Assembly (NCBI GenBank): GCA_014529385.2
Contig: CM043970.1
Coordinates: 69,214,567-69,278,566 of the forward strand
From: Adiantum capillus-veneris
Taxonomy: Eukaryota > Streptophyta > Polypodiopsida > Polypodiales > Pteridaceae
Reading direction: 5' to 3'
DNA: 64,000 bases
Part shown: piece by piece, positions 10,004 through 20,374 of the stretch
Layout: the number at the start of each line of letters is the position of its first letter
How positions within the stretch are numbered: the first letter of the stretch is position 1
Notes under the pieces: generated by a model
What the model saw: the letters and a program-made list of their open reading frames with translations, nothing else
What the model was told of the DNA's origin: nothing
Databases searched by the model: none
Made by a program: the position numbers and the translations under genes

Positions 10004-10118
10004 TGGTTGTCCTTTTGGACGTACTCACAAGGTGCAAGTGCACTTTAAAAAAAGTTTCTAGAGAGAGAAATACAATTTCTTACAAGGCCCTCCAAATGAC
10101 CTCCAAAATTTTCTAATG

Positions 10119-10337
10119 AATGTCACTTATGATGAGTACAAAAAATCCGTTCCGCACGTGGTCGCCAAGTGTTAAGGGCATCCTTATGATGACATCCGTG
10201 TGGACAGGGGCTCGGTTCTTCTGCTTATGAGCAGAAGAGCAGAAGAGCCCTGTTCACTTATGCGGTTTCATCATAGCAACATAAGTGTTAAGGGAAGAAG
10301 AGTAGAAGAGCCCTGTTCACTTATGATGACAGCCGAG
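10119..10337. repeat. Element G flank plus small inverted/direct repeat at the truncated end of element A
   Basis: 10119-10195 may be leftover gene alpha sequence (an open frame with NVTYDEYKKSVPHVVA). From 10199, GTGTGGACAGGGGCTCGG is matched inverted by CCGAGACCCTGTCCACAC ending at 10350, inside the A LTR. Between the arms a 25-bp direct repeat (AGAAGAGCCCTGTTCACTTA with flanks) occurs twice, near 10242 and 10301. This looks like a local rearrangement or a hairpin-forming insertion that replaced the outer part of the A 3' LTR. Confidence 0.4.
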
Positions 10338-10421
10338 ACCCTGTCCACACTGCCTAGCCCGACCCTTGGCCGTAGTCCATGACTATCCTAGTTCTTAGGT
10401 TACAGGACCCTTGTCCTGACA
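10338..10421 (-). repeat. Element A 3' LTR, truncated
   Basis: Shares CCCTGTCCACACTGCCTAG, GACCCTTGGCCGTAGTCC and GACTATCCTAGTTCTTAGG with the right LTR. It ends in CA (10420-10421; TG on the minus strand), next to a polypurine tract (minus AAGGGGGGAGTAA, 10422-10435). The remainder of the LTR is missing. The right copy carries an extra short duplication (GTAGTCCTTGGCT). Confidence 0.7.
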
Positions 10422-10903
10422 TTACTCCCCCCTTAAAGAAGAGTTTTTGTCCTCGAAAACAAAAGTGGGAAACTTCTTAAGAACACTAATGTTTTCCCAA
10501 GTGGCACCTTCTTCAAGTCGTTCTTTCCACTTGATTAAGGCTTGTTGTCGTACATGATGTCGTGTACGCAACTCATGATAATCCATAACACGTTCAGGTT
10601 CATGCGGTAAAGTAGGAGGTTCAATGTAATCAACCAAAACGTGTTGGTCAACGACGTTGTCGTCCCTTTGTAATTGCTTTCGTAGATGACTTACATGAAA
10701 CACCGGATGAATGCGAGAATGTGATGGTAGTAGTAGTTTGTAGGCACGATCACCAACTCGCTTGAGTATTTTGAAAGGCCCACAATCTTGGGGAGATAAT
10801 TTAGGTGTTGGTCCAATTATTAGACTTTCTAAATGTTCTGGCACTCGTAAAAATTCTTCCTCTCCTTCTTCGAAGGTAACTTGCCGACGTTTCTCATCAG
10901 CGT
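10422..10903 (-). pseudogene. Element A Pol C-terminus: integrase SH3-like region and chromodomain
   Basis: Open minus-strand frame. It contains GPFKILKRVGDRAYKLLLP and HPVFHVSHLRK, the conserved end of Ty3/gypsy integrase, then a chromodomain (HVRQQALIKWKERLEEGATW, then FPTFVFEDK) with the aromatic K-W and W-E positions retained. The chromodomain would direct integration to modified histone tails. The frame is cut on its N-terminal side by the 5' LTR of B at 10904. The other part continues at 32361. Confidence 0.8.
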
Positions 10904-12535
10904 TGAGGCATGCTTTTCCATGCATGGGAACCCCCCATATTTTTTTTCTCTTTTACCAAAAATATTTCCTATTATATAAGTTACTTTTGATTTTTTCTTC
11001 CCTTTTTCACAAACGTTTTAGCCTTTATTAAATAAATAAGACTTATGCTAAATCAATCACGATGTAGCATAAATAAGTAAGCTTTCATTGTTGATCTCTC
11101 TTTTGACCTTAAATATTAAATATATATATTCTAAATTACATTATATATTTTAGTATTTTCTAATATATTTTTCATGTATATATTAATCCACCCTACCAAA
11201 TATTTTATTCACTAGTTTTCATTTTCAAACCTCGACCCCACTTTCAAATTTCAATAATATTTCCATCTAGATGATTGCCAATCTTTTCAAAACTCTAGGT
11301 CATGTTTTCATACACATGAAGGAGCTCACACTTGAAGGCAAGAGAGAAGTCCACTCAAAGGGGACCACCAAAATACCTTTGCAGCCACAAATAATACATT
11401 ATTTGGCTGAATTTTTTAAGTAGAGAAGAACCCGCAATCTGAAGGAGCATTCAACATAATAGATGTAGCTCGTGATCTCAACTTTTAGCTTAATTTTTTT
11501 CAAAATTTTTGGAGTTATGAACACGGAGATATGATTTTTGTAGTGGACCCCAGTTTTCTCGTGTAATGGTGAAACAGGCCATCCCCAATTTTCTTCTCTC
11601 TAGAATGGCTATGGCTCTACAAGTCTTCAAACATGATTACAAGAGACAAGGCTCTTTTAATGAGGTAGTGGCAAGTCTAGAGTGATTCTATCACCATTTT
11701 TGGAGGATCCATCCTCATCAACAACTATCCACACAAACACACCTATCCATACACACTCTTGTGCTACATGCTTGTAGCATGAACCCTAATCACATAATCA
11801 CAACACCATCATCATCACCATCACCATGCACAAAAGATGAGCACCACACCTCCACACCATTTGTAATTAAGGGTTGAAGGCACAATTTCAAGAAGAAGAA
11901 GGGTGGACACACTCATGATATTCCTCGCCATCAACTCCCATCTCTCCATTATGCCTCCTACGATCTTGTCCCCTTCTCATTTTCCTGCCATACGCTACCT
12001 ATTGTATTCATCTTTTGCAAGCAATCAACACACTCCATCTTGGTGCCATACTTTGTGTCGCTTTGGATACATCTCATTGTGAGTATGGTATATGCTTGTT
12101 CCTTGCCTTTTTTTTCTGCTTATGTAAAGGTGTGCGGATTCGCCACCATACACACACATTCTCTCTCTCCCTCTCATATTCCTATCATCTTGCTACTTCC
12201 ATCTTGAGGTGTGCGGATTCGCCACCTCTTGTATAATAAGTGAGCATACTCGCAAGTTTCCCCTATCTCATTATCTTTCGTACTAACATGCACGAGTAGC
12301 AAGCCCATTCTCACTCATTCACCACTCCTCTCACCTTATTCTCCGACCACCCAATTCCACATTTGGGCGTGGATCTTGAAATTGTTTTCCATGGAATGCT
12401 TCATTGTGTATATGTATGCGTCCTAGCCGCATATCTTGCTAGGTGGTGCCCATATTGTGTATCCCCCATGATGAGGCCATTGTGCATAGTCTTGGTGTAG
12501 AGGCCACCGGGTCTATTTTTCACTTCTGCCTCTCA
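10904..12535 (+). repeat. Element B 5' LTR (1632 bp) with promoter-region deletion
   Basis: Nearly identical to the 3' LTR except that about 320 bp present at 19990-20315 is absent here, the join being around 11712-11735. The missing segment holds the only clear TATA box (CTATATAAGG at 20265). Without it this LTR has probably lost its own promoter. Confidence 0.85.
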
Positions 12536-12537
12536 TT

Positions 12538-12560
12538 TGGTGCCCGCACTGAGGAGGGCT
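12538..12560 (+). promoter_or_regulatory. Element B primer binding site
   Basis: TGGTGCCCGCACTGAGG starts 2 bp after the LTR. It begins with TGG as a tRNA CCA complement should but is not the initiator-Met site used by A and E. C has TGGTGCCCCCACTGAGG and D TGGTGCCCCCACGGAGG at the same place. Confidence 0.6.
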
Positions 12561-12583
12561 CGTGAAACCTTCAGTTTACAAGG

Positions 12584-13582
12584 ATGACATGTTTACTTCC
12601 CTTCATGGACGAGTGGCTTCTTGAATTCTCTAATTGGACCACTGAAGAGGAGCAGCTTCAAGAAGGTTTGACTCAAGTCATCAAGACACTCTTGCCAGGG
12701 TGTTGTATTGTTAGCATAGAAGAGGTGGTAAGACCCTCTTTCCCTACTCAAATTGTTTACATTTCTCATCATCCCCGCAAGCGTAAAATCAAGGCACAAG
12801 CTACATCATGCTCACATTGTAGCCAAAAACCGCACCTTAGACATGAGTGAAACCCAAAGTGAAGAAAAGGCCATCATTTTCTCCCTCGACATCCGCACAG
12901 ACGTTCTCACATCAGTAGGCTTTCAAGTAGCACCAGGCTTCTCAACATCTACGTCCCCATCTTTGCCACCTATTTCACCTATATCCACAACAAGCCTTCA
13001 CAACTTGAGGAAGCTACTACGAACGCGTGGTCCCTCCCTCTCCCTTGCACCAAAAGATTCAAGGGTTTTCCAGTGCCGACAATCACCCCGTCTCCAAAAC
13101 AAAAAGGGTAAATCCTCCAAAGTCTTTCTATACCTCACTCTCATCTCATGAGCCAGGAACTAGAAACAACAGCATGGATTCTACATCGTCTACCGAGTGA
13201 AGTGGCGGAGCTTGTCATCGACAAGGTCTTTGACACTGGTTTTGCTTGGTGGAAAGACAAGACCCTCCACCTTCAAGGGGTGTTGCTTGTGAATCAAGGC
13301 TATGATGACGACTTTATAGCTTGCTATGTATCCATCCAACTTGGATTAATACAAGTGGTAAAACTCACCACCTACCTCATCACACCTGTGTATACACTAG
13401 ATGGCACTCTATCTTGCAGGAAAGTGAAGTTGCTCAAAGGGAGAGAGTTTAAGATTTTCCAAGAGCTTGCTAGAGGGGCAGTCTTAGAGCTAGAAGACGA
13501 AGACAACCTTGTCCTGTGGTACTATAAATTTGACCTCGACTACCAAGATCTCTACACCTCCGACTATAACCTTCCACCATGA
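12584..13582 (+). pseudogene. Element B upstream frame (ORF0) of unknown function
   Basis: Three linked frames lie between the primer site and gag: 12584-12850, 12753-13151 and 13148-13582, the last two overlapping by ATGA. The third (starting MSQELETTAW) has a segment with LHLQGVLLVNQGYDDDF and LDGTLSCRKVKLLKGREF. A similar order (LHINGV, then DGHTKARLITGEQILRISQ) occurs in the equivalent place in element D (43141-43443), so this was a conserved protein. An extra frame upstream of gag is known in Ogre/Tat-type elements, usually of unknown function. I recognise no catalytic motif. Confidence 0.5.
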
Positions 13583-13836
13583 AGGAGAGAGCCTTTCCGA
13601 ATTATCATGTGATGGACCCAGCGCATCAACCTTTTGCAAGGAACCAAACTTATGCACCACAACGAATTCAATCAATCAAAGTAATCTTGGACCGCAAGAT
13701 GTTTTATCAGCAGATCATTACAACCATGTTTGGTAGAGAACGACTGCAAGAGATAAACACCTCTTCTCTACCCTTTATCCTCCCTATGATTAATCATGAA
13801 GTGTCTTTTGATATAGTTATTTTCATCCTTGTATAG
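13579..13836 (+). CDS. Conserved small upstream frame (uORF) of Tat element B
   Basis: 85 codons, starting within the stop of the preceding frame (ATGA overlap at 13579-13582) and ending 93 bp before gag. Its C-terminal half (ILDRKMFYQQIITTMFGRER, then LQEINTSSLPFILPMINHEV, SFDIVIFILV) matches frames at the same position in C (28407-28625 and 28647-28859) and D (43479-43688 and 43698-43910). The shared pattern is F-x-Q, (F/L)G-x-x-R(L/V), EI, P-x-I-(L/F)-P, then a D-(V/I)-x-IF-(I/V)-L end. Function is unknown; conservation across three diverged elements argues that it is translated. Confidence 0.55.
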   Translation: MKERAFPNYHVMDPAHQPFARNQTYAPQRIQSIKVILDRKMFYQQIITTMFGRERLQEINTSSLPFILPMINHEVSFDIVIFILV

Positions 13837-13928
13837 TATGTTTTCCATCTACCAAGCACCCATGTATTGAATCTGTATTTTTTTTTTTAAAAAGATTTCT
13901 AAGTCGAGTTAATTTTCTCACTCTCACA

Positions 13929-16900
13929 ATGGCAAGTGTAGCATTTCAAACCTTTACTGGTAAGGTGGGTGAGGATGTTGCAGACTTTCTAGACAACTTG
14001 GAAATAGCATGTGTCATCTCTGCGAGAGATGATGATGCTTCTCTTGCGCATCTTCCCACTTCTAATGAAGGTGGAGGCAAGATCATGGTACAATGCCTTG
14101 GCACAAGAAACCAAGGAACGGTGGGACTTATTAAGAGCAGCCTTTGTCAAGCGTTTTGGAGAGGACACAACATCAGAGAAGCTATGGAAATTGTTGACAG
14201 AGTTGAAGCAGGGCAGTATGCTGGAATACGCATCATATAAGTCAAAGTTTGTAGATTTATGGGGGCGATGGGTTGCATCGCTAAGAGAGGATGAGGGGGG
14301 ACCTGATTTCCTAAAGAAGGATCGGTTTGTGGCTGGGTTATGGCCAACTCTTAAAGAGAAGGTGAAGGGAAGGTTTCCTGCTACGTATGAGCTAGCAGTT
14401 GAAGTAGCCCGCCTTAAAGACAAGAAGTTGCGCCTACAAGCCAGGAATATCGATGAAGAGGAAGCCGTTAGGACCCGACCACCTCTAGCACCACCTACAA
14501 CAGCCGCCCAGAGGATTCAACCACAAGAACCAATTGAAGATCAGCAAGACCTGCTCAATCGAATCACCAATCAACTTGAGAATCTCTCAGTCCATTTGAT
14601 ACAACAAGGTCATGCACACAATCGCAACCAAGAGCAAGGAAGAGGACAACGAAGGCAAAACCAAGAATACCACTGCTACAATTGTGGGGAGGATGGTCAT
14701 GGCATGTACTACTGTCCACACCCAAGGAGGCGGCATTTCAACAGAGGAGCTAGGCAAAACCAGAATTCACCACCGAGAGCAAGACCACCACCACCGAGGG
14801 CACCACAACAAGCACCACCCGTGCAAATCCTACAACCACCCAATTAACCACAACCACCACCACCACCACAACCTCTCATTCCACCCTTACCCCCACCACC
14901 AGTTGGCAATCAAACAGTAAGCGTCATCAGTCTTTAAGGTAAAGGAAAGGAGAAAGTGGAGGAGGATAAGACCAAGGTTAAAGGAGTAGATGCCATAGGG
15001 GTAAAACGTGCTAGGCATGGTGAATCTTTCCAAAAGGAAGAAAAGATGAAGACTAAAGGGGAATCTAGAAAAAAGGCGTCCGAGTCACGATGTAAAATTG
15101 ACATTGTAGAATTTTCTAAACCATATGATTTGGTTAAAGATGTTTCTGTGCAGGGCCCAAAAACCACCTGGCCCCAGTTACTCCACCTAGCACCTAGGGT
15201 GAGGAGACAATGGACAAAGATGGTTAGCACGAAACGACCAAAGCCAAAGATAGATGGGGCTATCTCTGGGAGGAATCTAGATGACATACTACCAGTGATG
15301 GATGCTTACATCAAAGGGCAACACATCTCCAATATCTACATCGATGGTGGCACACAAATATACGTCATGAGTGAAAAAATGATGCACCGTTTGGGTTTAG
15401 AGGTGAGTCGGCCAGCACCATGCCGAGCCAAAATGGCAAATAATTTAAAAGTTCCATGTGTTGGTGTCATAAATGCAGTTAGGATAAAGGCATTCAACAC
15501 CGAGGTAGATGTGGAAATCTTTGTCATGCCACACAAAGGGGAGGGCTACCCTATCATTCTAGGGAGACCTTGGCTTATGGCTATGAGAGCTAAGCAGGAC
15601 TGGGACATCGGCATAATCTAGATGAAGGATGCAAAAGGGAGGCCAATACTTTATGACATGAAGACAAGTCAGCAATGCGACATGGATCTAGAAACCTCTA
15701 TGGATGAGTTCTCTAGTGGTGACTCTTCAACCACTTCAGAGGAGGAGTCAACAGTGAGTGAAGAAAGTGACAGTAGCATTGAGGTGATGGGGATCATTCT
15801 CAAGGACCCTAAGAAGATGGAGCAACCTGATGCCTCATCATCAAACCAAGGGGAGACACCAGGTATACAACCTCTGGTAGAAGCACGTAAGCTACATCAA
15901 ATGCTCTCTAGTGAGTTGTGTGGGAAGGAGCGTGAAGATTATATTTTGATGCTAAGTAATTTTACCACATTGTTCATTGATGAATATGATAAAATCACTA
16001 GCATCACAGTAGTTCAACATCACATTAAGCTCAAGGAGGAAAGTAAACCTGTAGTGCAGAAGCTCAGGCGGCTAGGAGTAATTCAACAAGACGCCCTGCT
16101 CAAAGAGGTGAGGAAGTTGCTAGAAGCCGGGTTTATCTATCCTGTTGAAGACTCAGAGTGGGTTTCTCCAGTGGTAGTCACACCAAAGAAGAATGGTAAG
16201 TGGAGGGTTTGTGTTGATTACAAGCCTCTTAATGCATCCACAAAGAGGGACCATTTTCCTCTTCCTTTTCAAGACGAAATAGTCAATGAGGTAGCAGAAC
16301 ATGAGCACTACACGGTATGTGATGGCTACTCAGGCTACTTCCAAATTAGCATCGCTGAAGAAGATCAAAAGAAGACAACCTTCATCACACCATGGGGATG
16401 TTTTGCTTACAGAGTTATGCCTTTTGGTCTCACTAATGCTCCAGCCACTTTTCAGCGATATGTAACATTTGTTTTTCAGCTATTCTTTGGAAAATCAATC
16501 CGTGTTTTTATTGATGACTTTTGTATCTATAGCTCTCGCTCTCTTCATTTGGAGAAAGTTTATGAAGGTCTAGCTAGGCTACAAGCTTTGGGGGGCCAAC
16601 TCAATGTGGAGAAATGCCACATTGGTGAAAGCAAGGTTACTCTTCTTGGCCATGTGATCTCGGCCAATGGCATTGAAGCTGACCCAAGCAAGGTTCAAGC
16701 CTTGCTGGCTTTGACCTCTCCCACCACAACAAAGCAGTTGGTCTCTTTTCTTCAAAAGGTGAGGTATTTGAGTAGGTTCATTCACTTGCTCTCCCAAGTG
16801 GTTCTCCCTTTACAACAAGTTACCCATCAAGAGATCTTCACTTGGAGTGAAGAAAATGAACAACAATTCAATGAGGTAAAACAAATTCTAGCTTCACTTC

Positions 16901-19155
16901 CCACCATAGCACCTCCAAAGTGGGACGAGCCATTTTATGTAAACCCTAGTGTGGGCAATGACACACTTGGGGCTGTATTGATGCAAAAGGATCCTCAAAC
17001 TTCTTTCATGCGTCCTATCTACTTCTCTAGTCGAATGATGACTCCATCAGAAAAGGGATACACGGCAGTGGAGCACATGGTGCTTGCATTAATGTTTGCT
17101 ACCACCAAATTTCGCTCTTATTTATTTTCTAGACCATTCATAATATTAACAATGGAAGAAGTATTTCCTTATGTAATGCAACACATGGATGTTTCTTCTA
17201 GAATTTCCAAATGGTTCACAAGGCTACAAGAGTTTGACTACACAATGCAAGTGGAGAACTCCACAAGGGACAGTTTAGGAGGTATTCTCACTCATCGCCA
17301 CTATGAAAAGAAGCTAAAGATAAATCCAAATGATCAAGATATTACACCCATACTGGAAGTCCCTAAGGTAGAGGAGGCTCACTCTCTTTTCTTTGATGGA
17401 GCCTACAAGAGGAAAGTGGACAAAGCTGCAGCAGGCATTGTCATCTTCAACAAGCAAGGGGATAAGGTTTTATCCATTGGGAATCTCTTGGATTCTCACT
17501 CTAACAATGAGGCAGAATATGCAGCCTTAACTCTTGGGTTAGAGTGGTGTGTGACACAGGGCATTCAACGGTTAAATGTATTTGGTGATGCCATGCTTTT
17601 AATAAAACAAATACAAGGAACTTGGGCTTGTAAAAATCATAGCTTGCTAGGCCATTTGCGCAAATTCAAGGAACTTTTAGGAAAATTTCAAGTTGTACAA
17701 TTACATCATGTTCCTCGAGCAGAAAATCAAGAAGCAGATGCTCTAGCTAGAGAGAAGTTGTAAGATGTTTCAATGGTGGGTGCTATCAAGTTGAAGCTGC
17801 CTCTCTTCCAAGGTAGCGATGCTATGCCTGACATCATGAGTTTCTTGGACACAGGAGAGTGTCCTAAAGATCTTACTAAGGGACAAAAGCAGTGGCTTGT
17901 GCGCAAGGCAACAAAATACCGTCTTATCAATGACGACCTCTACTGCAAGGGTAAGGATCAAATTCTTAGGCGGGTACCTCTCTCTGGAGAGATCAGTGAA
18001 ATCATTTCAAGTTGCCATGATGGTGTTTGCGGAGGACACTTTGCACTTGACATCACTAGTAGAAAGATTCTACAAGCCGGGTTTGTATGGCCTAGTCTGC
18101 ATAGGGATGTGCGTCATTGGTGTAAAACATGCAAGGAATGTCAAAAGGCAGGGGATATGAGGCTCACATATGAGCCACAGACTCCTATAATCTCATATGG
18201 ACCATTTGAGAACTAGGGAATTGATGCTATTGGGCCTTTTCCAAGGAGCCAATCATGTAAATTTTATATCATCATGGGTGTGGACTACATGACCAGGTGG
18301 GCTGAAGCAGTTTCCACCACCCGGATTACAACTAAGGAAGTGGCTAAGTTCGCATTTGAAAACATTTGTTGCCGTTTTGGCACTCCTCTTGAAATAATTT
18401 CTGACAGGGGACTAGGTTTTAGAGGAGACCTTGTAGGAGAGCTAATGGAGAAGTTAGGTATCTCACGAAGACACTCAACTCCCTACTACCCACAATGCAA
18501 TGGTTTGGTGGAAAAGGTAAATGGTATGATCTGCAAGATCATCACTAAACATGTAAACAATCACAAAAGTGATTGAGACAAGCATCTTATGGCTGCACTT
18601 TGGGCTTATCGCACTTCATTTCGCACATCCCTTGGGTTCACACCATATCACTTGGTGTTTGGTAAGGAAGCCATTTTACCCATTGAAGTACAATTGGCTA
18701 GTCTCAGGGTGCTAGCTGGGCAGGTGGAACGTCCTAATGCTCATCTCCACAACCACATTCTTGATCTAGAGAGGCTTCAACTAGACAGAGAAGATGCTAT
18801 CAACTATTATGCAGCACAGGCAGAGCAACGTCGACTTACCTCCAACAAGGGACTTAGGGAAAAAGGTCTCAAGAAAGGTATGTTGGTCCTACGATATGAT
18901 AACAGGTTTGACACTAGGAAGGATAAAAAGTTTTCACCCAGATGGGAGGGGCCATTTGTCATTAGAAAGCGCTACGCCAATGACAGTTACCGATTGATGG
19001 ATGCAGATGGTAGGCTCCACAAAACACGTGTCAATGGATGGAGGTTGAAGCAGTACTTTTTGAGATTTGATCAAGCACCTATGATAGAAATCCCCGAGGA
19101 GGGAGACTCCTCCACCTCAATTGAAGAAGAATCAAGTAGAACGCTAGAGGCATGA
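13929..19155 (+). pseudogene. Element B gag-pol polyprotein, inactivated
   Basis: Gag starts MASVAFQTFTGKVGEDVADF and shifts frame near 14040-14050, continuing as MKVEARSWYNALAQETKERW. Then come a zinc knuckle CYNCGEDGHGMYYC (about 14680), protease with IDGGTQ (about 15345), RT with CVDYKPLN and FIDDF (about 16515), RNase H remnant (FYVNPSVGNDTLGAVLMQ), archaeal-type RNase H (FFDGAYKRKVDKAAAG, SNNEAEY, about 17390-17760), integrase HHCC (GGHFALD... CKTCKECQ) and the D,D,E core (IDAIGPF, SDRGLGF, NGLVEKVNG). Stops in the same frame: TAA 14845, TAA 14935, TAG 15619, TAA 17761, TAG 18214 (replacing Trp), TGA 18574 (replacing Trp). Both Trp losses fit cytosine deamination. Confidence 0.9.
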
Positions 19156-19170
19156 ATACCTCTAACCTTA

Positions 19171-19183
19171 GAGGGAGGGTTAA
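19171..19183 (+). promoter_or_regulatory. Element B polypurine tract
   Basis: GAGGGAGGGTTAA lies immediately before the 3' LTR start TGAGGCATGC at 19184, the expected plus-strand primer. Confidence 0.7.
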
Positions 19184-20374
19184 TGAGGCATGCTTTTCCA
19201 TGCATGGGAACCCCCCATATTTTTTTCTCTTTTACCAAAAATATTTCCTATTATATAAGTTACTTTTGATTTTTTCTTCCCTTTTTCACAAACGTTTTAG
19301 CCTTTATTAAATAAATAAGACTTATGCTAAATCAATCACGATGTAGCATAAATAAGTAAGCTTTCTTTGTTGATCTCTCTTTTGACCTTAAATATTAAAT
19401 ATATATATTCTAAATTACATTATATATTTTAGTATTTTCTAATATATTTTTCATGTATATATTAATCCACCCTACCAAATATTTTATTCACTAGTTTTCA
19501 TTTTCAAACCTCGACCCCACTTTCAAATTTCAATAATACCTCCATCTAGATGATTGCCAATCTTTTCAAAACTCTAGGTCATGTTTTCATACACATGAAA
19601 GATCTCACACTTGAAGGCAAGAGAGAAGTCCACTCAAAGGGGACCACCAAAAGACCTTTGCAGCCACAAATAATACATTATTTGGCTGAATTTTTTAAGT
19701 AGAGAAGAACCCCGAGTCTGAAGGAGCGTTCAAAATAAAAGATGTAGCTCGTGATCTCTATTTTTAGCTCAATTTTTTTCAAAATTTTTGGATTTATGAA
19801 CACGGAGATATGATTTTTGTAGTAGACCCTAGTTTTCTCGTGTAATGGTGACACGGTCCATCCCCAATTTTCTTCCCTCTAGAATGGCTATGGTTCTACA
19901 AGTCTTCAAACATGATTACAAGAGACAAGGATCTTTTAATGAGGTATTGGCAAGTCTAGAGTGATTCTATTACCATTTTTGGAGGATCCATCACTATCCA
20001 CCTTTGACAATCTCTCTTGTAAATTTCTTACCTCTCTCTTCTCTCCCTAATAAGCTTAAGTATAGCCAAAGCTAGACTATTGTAAATATCTCCTATCCTC
20101 TACATCCTACCCACATTCTCTCTTCTTCTCTCTCTATTGACTCTGGTATTTTAAATAACGAGGAGACAAGATGGGAGCCATAGTCACATGCACCCCATTT
20201 TCCTAGTCACCAAAGGGGGACACTCACCTCAAATAGAAATATTGCTAAATCCTCCCCTCCTTCCCTATATAAGGAGGCCATGAGAGCTCACTAAGTGGGG
20301 GGGGGGGGGGAGAACACACACCCACACACACAAACACACCTATCCATACACACTCTTGTGCTACATGCTTGTAG
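19184..20374 (+). repeat. Element B 3' LTR, first part
   Basis: Matches 10904 onward, contains the additional block (about 19990-20315) with CTATATAAGG (20265-20274) and a 13-base G run near 20298, and ends at GTAG where element C is inserted. The remainder is 31599-32356. Confidence 0.9.
20265..20274 (+). promoter_or_regulatory. TATA box in element B 3' LTR
   Basis: CCCTATATAAGGAGGCC, a good plant TATA context in the middle of the LTR; absent from the 5' LTR. Confidence 0.5.

Larger units (their letters stand above)
6624..10118. mobile_element. Element F: fold-back (long inverted repeat) element, interrupted by E
   Basis: The ends match in inverted orientation: 6624-6659 reads CATAAGGAGATTTCGGAGG..., and the complement of 10084-10118 reads CATTAGAAAATTTTGGAGG.... 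Removing retroelement E (7559-10003) leaves about 1.05 kb in which almost the whole left half is the reverse complement of the right half. It has no coding capacity. Its two ends match the two distinct ends of element G, in the opposite orientation, which suggests a non-autonomous derivative of the G family. I saw no clear target duplication. Confidence 0.65.

Noticed and set aside
6624-10118. Target duplication for F or G
   Set aside because: Flanks such as AACT/AATG and TAAC/ACTG do not match; I could not find a duplication of any standard length.
12015-12236. 73-codon frame repeated at 31836-32057
   Set aside because: It is B LTR sequence occurring twice because LTRs are duplicated.
13989-14423. 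144-codon minus-strand frame opposite B gag, and similar antisense frames (44580-45194, 16579-16797)
   Set aside because: Shadows of the plus-strand gag-pol genes.
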